7,044 nt of DNA from Bacteroidales bacterium (GTDB lineage Bacteria; Bacteroidota; Bacteroidia; Bacteroidales; Bacteroidaceae): positions 1-7,044 of the forward strand of contig SFFB01000052.1 of NCBI GenBank assembly GCA_004557035.1, read 5' to 3'. Of the stretch, positions 1 through 5,862 are shown piece by piece. Below the pieces are notes generated by a model that had not been told where the DNA came from, searched no databases, and saw only the letters and a program-made list of their open reading frames with translations. Position numbers and translations under genes: made by a program. Each line of letters starts with the position of its first letter. The stretch's first letter is position 1.

Positions 1-52
1 ATGGGCTTCCAGTCAAACTGACAATCATTTACAATCATAATCTTTACAAGAA
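1..52. other. Left-edge sequence upstream of the first receptor gene, no assignable gene
   Basis: All three forward frames close here: TGA at 19-21, TAA at 38-40 and TGA at 54-56. The last overlaps the ATG at 53 as ATGA, so an upstream gene reading through to 56 cannot be excluded. The visible residues of that frame (ending in YNHNLYKK) are uninformative and the sequence is AT-rich, unlike the coding DNA nearby, so I favour an intergenic end. The octamer ACAATCAT occurs twice, at 21-28 and 31-38. No Bacteroidetes -7 box (TAnnTTTG) is visible, so the promoter of the first gene probably lies beyond the edge. Confidence 0.5.
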
Positions 53-2380
53 ATGAAAACAAAACTATGCATTCTCTTGCTGCTCTGCCCGTTGATGGCT
101 GCAGCTCAATTCAAGGGCCGCGTGGTCGACGAAGCCGGCCAGCCGGTGCCCTATGCCAACGCCGCTCTGCTCTCAGCCCGTGACAGTGCGTTGCGCAGTG
201 TGGTCGTGGCCGAAGCCGACGGGCGTTTTTCGCTGCCCGTCAAGCCCGACGCCGGTCTGCTGCGGCTTTCGGGTTTGGGCTATCAAACCACCTTTGTCAA
301 GGTTTCGGCCGCCAAGACCGCCCTGGGCGACCTTTGCCTGAAGGCCGACGGCTTGATGCTCTCTGAGGCTGTGGTGACGGCCAAGCGTCCTGTGGCCAAG
401 ATGACGGGCGAAGGCCTTGAGACCACCGTGAGCGGCACGACGCTCGAGAAAGCCGGCACGGCCGAGGACCTTTTGCAGAAGATACCCGGTGTGGTGAAGA
501 AAGACGACAAGATTGAGGTGTTGGGGCGTGGCAATCCCATCATCTACGTCAACGGCCGGCAGGTGCGCGACAACAGCGAGCTGCAGCGTCTCAACTCCGA
601 CGAAATCAAGAGCGTCGAGGTCATCACGTCGCCGGGAGCGCGCTACGACGCCTCGGTGAGCTCGGTGGTGCGCATCCGCACGGTGCGCCGCAAGGGCGAA
701 GGCTTTGGCGTCGACGCCTTGGCCAATTACAGTCAGGGGCACAATGCCTCCGCCCACGGCCAGCTCAATCTGACCTATCGCAAAAACAGTCTGGAGTGGT
801 TCTTCAACTCAGACTACAAAGACTATAAAGGCAAGATGTGGCAGTCGAACGACCAAATCACGCAAGTAGACACGCTCTGGTCGCTGCCGTTCACCGGCAA
901 CACGTCGATGAAAGTGAAGAGCTACACGCTCGGCACGGGCTTCAACTACGACATTGCCCCGGGCCACAGCCTCGGTTTGCGCTACGACTTCACCCACGCC
1001 TTCCACGACCACACCAACGGCAGCCTGCTCAGCCAGATCAAGGCCAACGGCGAATACTATGACGAGCTGGCCAGCGAAGTGACCACACGCGAAGACAACG
1101 ACCCCACCCATATGGTCAATGCCTACTACGTGGGCAAAATAGGCCGCGGCGAACTCTCTGTCAACGCCGACTTCTATGCCGACGGCGAGACCAACGACCA
1201 GCGCACGCTCGAACTGAGTGCCGAGGCCGACAATCGCGACGTCCACTCCACCGAGTTCATCCGCAACCGCCTCGTGGCCGGCAAGGCCGACTATAAGCTC
1301 CCCATGTGGGGCGGCAGTCTCACCTTCGGCGGCCAATACACCCACACTAACCGCCACGACGATTATCTCATCCCCATCAACAACTGGGGCGTGGCCACCT
1401 CGCGCTCACAGCTCCGCGAGCAAAACGCCGCCGGCTTTGTGGAGTATTCGAAATATGTGGCCAAGGTGGGTATGCTCACGGCCGGCCTGCGCTATGAGCA
1501 CATCAACTTCGACTACTACAGCGGTGGCGTGCGGCAGCCCGACCAAAGCCGTGTGTTCAACAACGTCTTCCCCAACCTCTCTTTGGCCACTATGCTGGGC
1601 AAGATGCAGTTTATGGCAGCCTATTCGGTCAAGACTGTGCGACCCAACTATTTCCAGTTGTCCAACAATGTGACCTATGCCAACCGCTTCCTGCAACAGA
1701 CCGGCAATCCCTCTCTCGCCCCCACCATCGCCCACGACTTCACCCTCACGGGTGTGTGGAAATTCCTGCAAGGCGCCGTGTCGTTCAAGCACAGCAAAGA
1801 CGGCATCATGTTTTGGGGTGTGTCGCTGCCCGACCAGCCTGCCACTACCAAAATCACCCACATCAACAAGTCTTACTCCGAGATGGAGTATATGCTCACA
1901 GCCGCTCCGAAGTTTGGTCTGTGGCAGCCCAGTGTGACAGGTGTATTGATGCATTCGTGGGTCAAGATGCCGGCCTTCGGCACCGAGCGTAAGTTCAACA
2001 ATCCGCTCTTCGTGGGTGTGTGGAACAACGCCTTCAACCTGCCCGGCGGCTTCGTCTTCAATCTCGACTACCGCTATCAGAGTCCCGGCAACTACCAAAA
2101 CGTCTACCTCAGCAACAACGTACACTACCTCGGCGTGGCGCTTTCGAAGAGCTTCCTCAAAGACGCCCTCACCATCACGGCCAAGGGCAACGACCTCTTC
2201 CACTCGGCCCAGCGCGTGAACATCTTTATGGAAAACGCGCGCATGATCAACTACGTCAAGGGCGACTCGCGCCGCTTCGAACTCACCCTGCGCTACAAGT
2301 TCAACACCTCGCGCAGCAAATACCGCGGACAGAGCGCCGCCGGCAGCGAGATAGACCGTCTTGCGGGCAGCCAAAAGTGA
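53..2380 (+). CDS. Outer-membrane beta-barrel receptor (TonB-dependent receptor-like, with carboxypeptidase-like regulatory domain)
   Basis: Probable outer-membrane transport protein of the Bacteroidetes family with a beta-barrel of the OMP_b-brl_3 type; the substrate cannot be read from the sequence. Residues 1-19 form a signal peptide (hydrophobic ILLLL core, then AAAQ). Residues about 20-97 form a CarboxypepD_reg-like domain, including GRVVDEAGQPVPYANA and a GYQT motif. Residues about 104-211 form a plug domain, with LSEAVVTAKR, LLQKIPGV, the YVNGRQV segment and EIKSVEVITSPGARYDAS. The rest to about residue 750 is barrel, rich in alternating aromatic strands and ending in FELTLRYKF. A 25-residue hydrophilic tail (NTSRSKYRG...) follows the last strand, as is usual in Prevotella members of this family as I recall them. 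The 775-residue length is normal and I see no frameshift. The ATG at 53 is chosen because the signal peptide begins there. There is no SusD partner downstream, which argues against a classical glycan-uptake SusCD pair. Confidence 0.92.
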   Translation: MKTKLCILLLLCPLMAAAQFKGRVVDEAGQPVPYANAALLSARDSALRSVVVAEADGRFSLPVKPDAGLLRLSGLGYQTTFVKVSAAKTALGDLCLKADGLMLSEAVVTAKRPVAKMTGEGLETTVSGTTLEKAGTAEDLLQKIPGVVKKDDKIEVLGRGNPIIYVNGRQVRDNSELQRLNSDEIKSVEVITSPGARYDASVSSVVRIRTVRRKGEGFGVDALANYSQGHNASAHGQLNLTYRKNSLEWFFNSDYKDYKGKMWQSNDQITQVDTLWSLPFTGNTSMKVKSYTLGTGFNYDIAPGHSLGLRYDFTHAFHDHTNGSLLSQIKANGEYYDELASEVTTREDNDPTHMVNAYYVGKIGRGELSVNADFYADGETNDQRTLELSAEADNRDVHSTEFIRNRLVAGKADYKLPMWGGSLTFGGQYTHTNRHDDYLIPINNWGVATSRSQLREQNAAGFVEYSKYVAKVGMLTAGLRYEHINFDYYSGGVRQPDQSRVFNNVFPNLSLATMLGKMQFMAAYSVKTVRPNYFQLSNNVTYANRFLQQTGNPSLAPTIAHDFTLTGVWKFLQGAVSFKHSKDGIMFWGVSLPDQPATTKITHINKSYSEMEYMLTAAPKFGLWQPSVTGVLMHSWVKMPAFGTERKFNNPLFVGVWNNAFNLPGGFVFNLDYRYQSPGNYQNVYLSNNVHYLGVALSKSFLKDALTITAKGNDLFHSAQRVNIFMENARMINYVKGDSRRFELTLRYKFNTSRSKYRGQSAAGSEIDRLAGSQK

Positions 2381-2429
2381 CAAAACTCTGTCTTTCAATC
2401 CATAATCGTTATTAAGCATTAAGTGAAGC

Positions 2430-2469
2430 CGCGCCCGGTTTGTGTCGTCATCGGCACAGGCCGGGCGCG
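2430..2469 (+). terminator. GC-rich hairpin after the receptor gene, possible terminator
   Basis: Arms 2430-2444 (CGCGCCCGGTTTGTG) and 2455-2469 (CACAGGCCGGGCGCG) pair over 15 bp, with 13 Watson-Crick pairs and two G-U wobbles, around a 10-nt loop. It starts 50 bp after the stop codon of the receptor gene. No T-tract follows, so it is not a textbook intrinsic terminator. It could stabilise the transcript 3' end, assist termination or belong to a larger structured RNA. Confidence 0.45.
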
Positions 2470-2661
2470 TGGCGCGCGTGGAGGCGACAGGTTCAAAACA
2501 GCGGCGGGGACTGACAGAATAAAAACATGCTTGCGGTCAATTGTTTTGAGGCCTCGACTCTCTGACAGATTTTTCCGGAAAATAGGCCCGGATTCGTTCG
2601 GAAAACGCACAAAAAAGTTCAAGCCCAAGGCCAATCGCGACGGCAATAGGGAGAGAAATTT

Positions 2662-2680
2662 CCGGCTTAAGGCCGGTTTT
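2662..2680 (+). terminator. Short hairpin followed by TTTT, weak terminator candidate
   Basis: CCGGC (2662-2666) pairs with GCCGG (2672-2676) around a TTAAG loop and is followed directly by TTTT at 2677-2680. A 5-bp stem and four Ts are minimal, and such structures occur by chance. It would face transcription entering from the receptor gene. Confidence 0.25.
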
Positions 2681-2714
2681 GACAGTCCTTAGCCCCGTAA
2701 AGCACTGTAAACAA

Positions 2715-2750
2715 GAGAAAGAGGCACCGGCGGCACCCCTTTCTCCTTTT
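2715..2750 (+). terminator. Imperfect hairpin with downstream pyrimidine tract, terminator candidate
   Basis: GAGAAAGAGG (2715-2724) pairs with CCCCTTTCTC (2736-2745) with one A-C mismatch, around an 11-nt GC-rich loop (2725-2735). The pyrimidine run CTTTT follows. It lies about 75 bp upstream of the promoter-like element, a sensible place to end transcripts from the left before the next unit begins. The stem is modest and the tract is not pure T. Confidence 0.3.
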
Positions 2751-2821
2751 CTACCTCAAAGATAACCCCATCGGCCCTAAAAGAAAAAGACAAAAAGACG
2801 GCCACGACAAACGATTTGGCT

Positions 2822-2829
2822 TAAATTTG
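2822..2829 (+). promoter_or_regulatory. Bacteroidetes -7 promoter element for the ATP-grasp-like gene
   Basis: TAAATTTG matches the Bacteroidetes sigma-ABfr -7 consensus TAnnTTTG, in the wider context TTAAATTTGCATA. No TTTG lies at the expected -33 position (around 2796-2802), so the match is half complete. Initiation would fall near 2836, giving a leader of about 70 nt before the ATG at 2909. Confidence 0.5.
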
Positions 2830-2837
2830 CATAAGAT

Positions 2838-2885
2838 AGGCCACGCGGCTTTTTTGTTGGTATGAAGAAGACGACAAAGCGGCCT
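2838..2885 (+). promoter_or_regulatory. Leader with two mutually exclusive folds (attenuator-like)
   Basis: AGGCC (2838-2842) can pair with GGCTT (2847-2851, one G-U) to give a small hairpin leading into the T-tract 2850-2855, a terminator-like arrangement. The same AGGCC can instead pair with GGCCT (2881-2885). That fold is continued by GC (2845-2846) with GC (2879-2880) and by TTTGTTG (2853-2859) with CGACAAA (2872-2878), which uses up half of the T-tract and puts the ATG at 2862 in the loop. The complementarity is visible; a regulatory role is inference, and the short hairpin is weak. Confidence 0.25.
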
Positions 2886-2912
2886 TTTCATTTCTACACT
2901 CCACCACCATGA
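2862..2912 (+). CDS. Possible 16-codon leader ORF, stop overlapping the next start (ATGA)
   Basis: ATG at 2862 opens a frame encoding MKKTTKRPFHFYTPPP. It ends at TGA 2910-2912, overlapping the ATG (2909-2911) of the ATP-grasp-like gene as ATGA. It begins about 26 nt after the predicted transcription start, so it would be the first ATG in the leader. The three final codons are consecutive CCA prolines, a sequence known in bacteria to slow ribosomes. Translational coupling or a pausing leader peptide is therefore conceivable. An ORF this short can arise by chance, and it matches no leader peptide I know. Confidence 0.35.
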   Translation: MKKTTKRPFHFYTPPP

Positions 2913-3997
2913 CACACCGACTATTCATCTTCAACCCCGACCACGAAGAGGCCTTGGCCGAAGGCTCCACATCAGGCAATGCCGGCAAGGCGGCCCGAAT
3001 GATGGCCAGAAACGCTTGGTCGCTACCGGGTCTGTTGGCTGCCGAGGGCGACTATGTGGTCTGTCCCCCGGAGGCGGCGTTCAGAGAACGGGCACACAAG
3101 GCTCGTGGCCTCAAGACGACGGACCTGACGGCCGACGTGTGGGCCGGCATTGACGAGGTGTGCCCATGGGGATGGGACCACCGGCTCGTCAAACAGCTCA
3201 CACGATTGGGCGCGCCGCAGCGACTCCTGCCCGACAGCGAGGCTGTGGAAAGGCTGCGCCGCCTGTCGAGCCGGCAGACGGTAGGCACAATGCTGGACCG
3301 CCTCCGGGCCGACGTGCCGGAGGTGTGTGGCGAGTCTGTGTGGTGCACCACTTTTGACGAGGTGGTCGCAGCACTGGCCGATATGGGCGATCGGGCAGTG
3401 GCCAAAGCGCCATGGTCGTGCAGTGGCAGAGGCGTGTTCTGGGTGAGCCGCCATCCCGACAAGGCTCAGACGGCCCGCATCGGCCGCATCCTGGAGCGGC
3501 AGGGCGGCATCGAAATCCAACCGTTTTATTGCGCCAGTCTGAACTTCGCCATGGAGTTTGAATTAGGCCGTGGCCGCGCAGACTATCTCGGTATGTCGGT
3601 GTTCACGTCGTCGCCCGGCGGCCAATTCAGCGGTTCGCTGGTGGCCCGGGAGATCCGACTAAGGGCGTTGCTGCCTCCCCCGGTTGTTCCCGTTTTTGAG
3701 AAAGTGAAAGAGGCTTTGGCCCACATCCTCCCCACCCTGCTCGGCGGCATTCCCGAAGGGCCGATGGGCATTGACATGATGGTGTGTGAGACGGCCGACG
3801 GGGCTTTGCACCTCAATCCCTGCATCGAGCTGAACCTGCGCCGCACAATGGGCCACGTGGCCATTGCTCTGGCCGATGGTCTCGACGCGGCGGCTATGGG
3901 GCTTTTCTCGTTCAAACATCTCTCACGCTTGACAAGAGACGACAAAATCCTCACGCCAGAGGCCACAGACTTTGCCGCCGTGTGGACGAAGTTTTAG
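2909..3997 (+). CDS. ATP-grasp-like protein, substrate unknown (conserved Bacteroidales hypothetical)
   Basis: A 362-residue protein without signal peptide or membrane segments, presumably cytosolic. The N-terminus (LFIFNPDHEEALA, residues 5-17) resembles a conserved Bacteroidales protein I recall as starting with FNPEHDLALA, and supports the ATG at 2909. Residues 163-178 (AVAKAPWSCSGRGVFW) look like an ATP-grasp nucleotide-binding segment, with K166 as candidate ATP-contacting lysine and a glycine-containing loop after it. D289 in PMGIDMMV, with E307 and N309 in NPCIELNLRRTMGH, fit the Asp...Glu-x-Asn metal-binding pattern of ATP-grasp enzymes, and R311 or R312 could contact phosphate. Such enzymes join a carboxylate to an amine or thiol through an acyl-phosphate; the substrates here cannot be inferred. 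The fold assignment rests on motifs read by eye. It is monocistronic or leads into the next gene, since no clear terminator follows the stop. Confidence 0.72.
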   Translation: MTHRLFIFNPDHEEALAEGSTSGNAGKAARMMARNAWSLPGLLAAEGDYVVCPPEAAFRERAHKARGLKTTDLTADVWAGIDEVCPWGWDHRLVKQLTRLGAPQRLLPDSEAVERLRRLSSRQTVGTMLDRLRADVPEVCGESVWCTTFDEVVAALADMGDRAVAKAPWSCSGRGVFWVSRHPDKAQTARIGRILERQGGIEIQPFYCASLNFAMEFELGRGRADYLGMSVFTSSPGGQFSGSLVAREIRLRALLPPPVVPVFEKVKEALAHILPTLLGGIPEGPMGIDMMVCETADGALHLNPCIELNLRRTMGHVAIALADGLDAAAMGLFSFKHLSRLTRDDKILTPEATDFAAVWTKF

Positions 3998-4008
3998 AGC
4001 GCGGGAAA

Positions 4009-4040
4009 ATTGGGAGAATAAGCAAAAAAACGTACTTTTG
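4009..4040 (+). promoter_or_regulatory. Bacteroidetes promoter (-33 and -7 elements) for the barrel gene and thiL
   Basis: ATTG at 4009-4012 is followed after 20 nt by TACTTTTG at 4033-4040, which fits the Bacteroidetes -33 TTTG / -7 TAnnTTTG arrangement in sequence and spacing. Transcription should start near 4047, leaving a leader of about 128 nt before the ATG at 4175. The leader contains a possible 7-bp hairpin, CTTGTCT (4102-4108) with AGACAGG (4126-4132). The promoter begins only about 12 bp after the stop of the ATP-grasp-like gene. Confidence 0.65.
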
Positions 4041-4081
4041 CGTTATAAATCTGTGGAAAGGCACAAAAATATAACGCAAAA
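4036..4081. repeat. Perfect 12-bp inverted repeat overlapping the -7 box
   Basis: TTTTGCGTTATA (4036-4047) and TATAACGCAAAA (4070-4081) are exact reverse complements, separated by 22 nt. The left arm includes the TTTTG end of the -7 element and runs to the predicted transcription start; the right arm lies in the early transcript. The dyad could be an operator for a dimeric regulator, or if transcription starts further upstream than predicted, a 5' hairpin. The repeat is certain from the sequence; its role is not known. Confidence 0.85.
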
Positions 4082-4174
4082 CAGTCATCCCCCTTCCTGT
4101 GCTTGTCTTGAACCATCATGAAATGAGACAGGCGGCTCATCACAGCATCCAAACTAATCTCAACCATATCACTT

Positions 4175-4654
4175 ATGAAAAAACTTCTCACCCTCGCACT
4201 CCTCATCGTCACCTCGTGGAGCGTGGCCAGTGCACAATTTGAACAAGGCAAGAAATATGTAGGTGCCTCGGCCTCAGGCTTCGGCCTTTCATATAGTTCG
4301 AACGAAAAATTCCGCCTCGGACTCGACGCCACCGCCGGCTACTTCATCTCTGACTGCCTCATGCTGCAGGCCACTGCCGGATATGAGCACAAGCAACACC
4401 TCGACGACGTGCGCATTGGGGCCGGAGCACGTTATTATTTCGACAACTGCGGCATTTATCTTGGTGCAGGAGCCGAATTCAACCACTTCACCAAAAACAA
4501 CAACGACTTGATGATTCCGCTCACAGTGGGCTACGCTTATTTCATCAACCAATATCTCACCATCGAGCCTTCAGTCTACTATAAAATGAGTCTGCACGAC
4601 TTCGGCGGTAACAGCACCTTCGGCGTAAGCATCGGACTGGGCTTCTATTTCTAA
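4175..4654 (+). CDS. Small 8-stranded outer-membrane beta-barrel protein
   Basis: A 159-residue secreted barrel. Residues 1-20 form a signal peptide (KK, hydrophobic core, then VASA before Q21). The mature part reads as eight amphipathic strands: about 28-41, 46-58, 62-74, 77-89, 93-107, 111-124, 128-142 and 146-159. It ends in GLGFYF with a terminal phenylalanine, the usual signal for barrel assembly by the BAM complex. This fits the outer-membrane beta-barrel families of OmpA/OmpX size common in Bacteroidales; the function is unknown. Loops are short, which argues against a large substrate pore. Two cysteines, C61 and C92, sit in the predicted first and second periplasmic turns. The ATG at 4175 is set by the signal peptide. 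thiL follows after 32 bp with no terminator between them, so the two are probably co-transcribed. Confidence 0.85.
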   Translation: MKKLLTLALLIVTSWSVASAQFEQGKKYVGASASGFGLSYSSNEKFRLGLDATAGYFISDCLMLQATAGYEHKQHLDDVRIGAGARYYFDNCGIYLGAGAEFNHFTKNNNDLMIPLTVGYAYFINQYLTIEPSVYYKMSLHDFGGNSTFGVSIGLGFYF

Positions 4655-4686
4655 CCACAGGCGCGCTGAAAACCCTCAGACACACT

Positions 4687-5760
4687 ATGCATTCCTCTCA
4701 CACTGAAATTGCCACCCTCGGCGAGTTTGGCCTCATTGACCACCTCACCGAGGGTATTGACTTGAAAAACGCCGAGACGCTCAAAGGCGTGGGCGACGAC
4801 TGCGCCGTGATGGACTACAACGGCACGGGCAAACGCGTGCTTGTCACGACGGATATGCTCATGGAGGGCATTCACTTTGACTTGATTTACACGCCAATGA
4901 AACACTTGGGCTATAAGGCGGCTCAGGTGAACTTTTCTGACGTCTATGCCATGAACGGACGCCCCAAACAGCTGCTGGTGAGCCTGGCCGTGGGCAGACG
5001 GATGTCGGTGGAGGCGCTGGAAGACTTCTATGCCGGCCTGCGACTGGCTTGCGATATGCACGGCGTGGACCTCGTGGGCGGAGACACCACATCGTCGCTC
5101 ACCGGACTGGCCATCAGCATCACCTGCATCGGCGAAGCCGACAACGAGGATATTGTCTATCGCAACGGAGCCAAAGACACCGACCTAATCTGCGTGAGCG
5201 GTAATCTCGGCGCCGCCTATATGGGCCTGCAAATCATGGAACGCGAAAAGGCCGTGTTTGAATCGCAACAAGGCAAAGCCGGCGAGACGGCCCAACCGGA
5301 ATTTGCCGGACGGGAATATCTCTTGGAACGACTGCTCAAGCCCGAAGCACGACGCGACATCATTGAGAACCTGGCCAAAGCCGGCATCAAGCCGACGGCC
5401 ATGATGGATATCAGCGACGGACTCTCGTCGGAACTGCATCACATCTGCCGACAGTCTGGCACCGGATGCCGCATCTATGAAGAACGCATTCCACTGGACT
5501 ATCAGACAGCCGTGGCAGCCGAAGAGTTCAACCTCAACGTAACAACTTGTGCACTCAACGGCGGAGACGACTACGAACTGCTCTTCACCGTGCCGCTCAC
5601 CCAACACGAGGCCGTGAGCCAAATCGACGACGTCAAGGTCATCGGGCACATCACAAAGCCCGAACTTGGACTGGCGCTGATTGCACGCGACGGAGGCGAG
5701 TTTGAACTGAAAGCTCAGGGTTGGAACCCGTTGGCAGAACAGACTTCGTCTGAGCAATAA
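4687..5760 (+). CDS. thiL: Thiamine-monophosphate kinase (ThiL)
   Basis: ThiL phosphorylates thiamine monophosphate with ATP to give thiamine diphosphate, the active cofactor, in the cytosol. All family hallmarks are present in order: GEFGLI (12-17), GVGDDCAV with the metal-binding D37/D38 (34-41), TTDMLMEGIHF with D56 (54-64), GYKAAQVNFSDVYAMNG (75-91), the GGDTTSS loop with D133 (131-137), DISDGLSSEL (241-250) and NGGDDYELLF (291-300). This is the AIRS/PurM-like fold, with an N-terminal ATP-binding half and a C-terminal half. At 357 residues it is somewhat longer than E. coli ThiL (about 325); the extra length includes a region around residues 185-210 and the C-terminal tail. The ATG at 4687 places GEFGLI at the usual distance from the N-terminus. 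No thi biosynthesis genes and no THI-box riboswitch are visible nearby. The gene probably shares the upstream barrel gene's promoter and ends at the strong terminator. Confidence 0.97.
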   Translation: MHSSHTEIATLGEFGLIDHLTEGIDLKNAETLKGVGDDCAVMDYNGTGKRVLVTTDMLMEGIHFDLIYTPMKHLGYKAAQVNFSDVYAMNGRPKQLLVSLAVGRRMSVEALEDFYAGLRLACDMHGVDLVGGDTTSSLTGLAISITCIGEADNEDIVYRNGAKDTDLICVSGNLGAAYMGLQIMEREKAVFESQQGKAGETAQPEFAGREYLLERLLKPEARRDIIENLAKAGIKPTAMMDISDGLSSELHHICRQSGTGCRIYEERIPLDYQTAVAAEEFNLNVTTCALNGGDDYELLFTVPLTQHEAVSQIDDVKVIGHITKPELGLALIARDGGEFELKAQGWNPLAEQTSSEQ

Positions 5761-5795
5761 GACGGCATCTTTGCCGACACCGCTTCAAAACAATA

Positions 5796-5848
5796 TCGGC
5801 GGCGTGACGGATACCTATTCAGTATCCCTCACGCCGCCGAATGTTTTT
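5796..5848. terminator. Bidirectional intrinsic terminator between thiL and the convergent receptor gene
   Basis: Arms 5796-5814 (TCGGCGGCGTGACGGATAC) and 5822-5840 pair over 19 positions with a single C-C mismatch, around the 7-nt loop CTATTCA. On the + strand the stem is followed by ATGTTTTT (5841-5848). On the - strand it is followed by TATTGTTTT (complement of 5787-5795). It begins 36 bp after the thiL stop and ends 15 bp before the stop of the converging receptor gene, so it can serve both. Confidence 0.88.
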
Positions 5849-5862
5849 ATGGCTATTGCTGC

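Larger units (their letters stand above)
2381..2908. other. 528-bp intergenic region, mostly without assignable genes
   Basis: This stretch separates the first receptor gene from the ATP-grasp-like gene. It holds a strong GC-rich hairpin (2430-2469), a short hairpin followed by TTTT (2662-2680), a longer imperfect hairpin followed by a pyrimidine tract (2715-2750), a promoter-like element (2822-2829) and a leader with alternative folds. It also has small palindromes: GAGGCCTC at 2548-2555 and TTTTCCGGAAAA at 2571-2582. CTGACAGA is repeated at 2511-2518 and 2562-2569. Open frames exist on both strands (+2423-2692 from GTG, -2646-2419 from TTG). They overlap each other, lack an ATG start and match no family I know, so I do not call them genes. 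The block may be a dispersed repeat or a non-coding RNA. Confidence 0.6.

Noticed and set aside
1..21. Short frame MGFQSN at the left edge
   Set aside because: Six codons at the window boundary; it could be the tail of an upstream gene but cannot be supported.
1406..2419. Long open frame on the minus strand (337 codons) opposite the first receptor gene
   Set aside because: It lies antisense to a well-supported gene with signal peptide and receptor domains, its product matches no family, and it arises from codon bias in GC-rich coding DNA. The same holds for the minus-strand frames at 173-757 and 809-1357.
2423..2692. 89-codon frame from GTG, and a 75-codon minus-strand frame (2646-2419) from TTG
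   Set aside because: Neither has an ATG start, they overlap each other, the products are rich in basic residues without a recognisable family, and the region is hairpin-rich. Both are treated as non-coding.
4102..4132. 7-bp hairpin in the barrel gene leader as a possible riboswitch
   Set aside because: A single short stem with one wobble and a 17-nt loop. I see no THI-box sequence or other known riboswitch core, even though thiL lies downstream.
4123..4242. ATG in the leader of the barrel gene opening a frame of about 39 codons
   Set aside because: It is out of frame with the barrel start and overlaps it extensively; the product has no recognisable feature.
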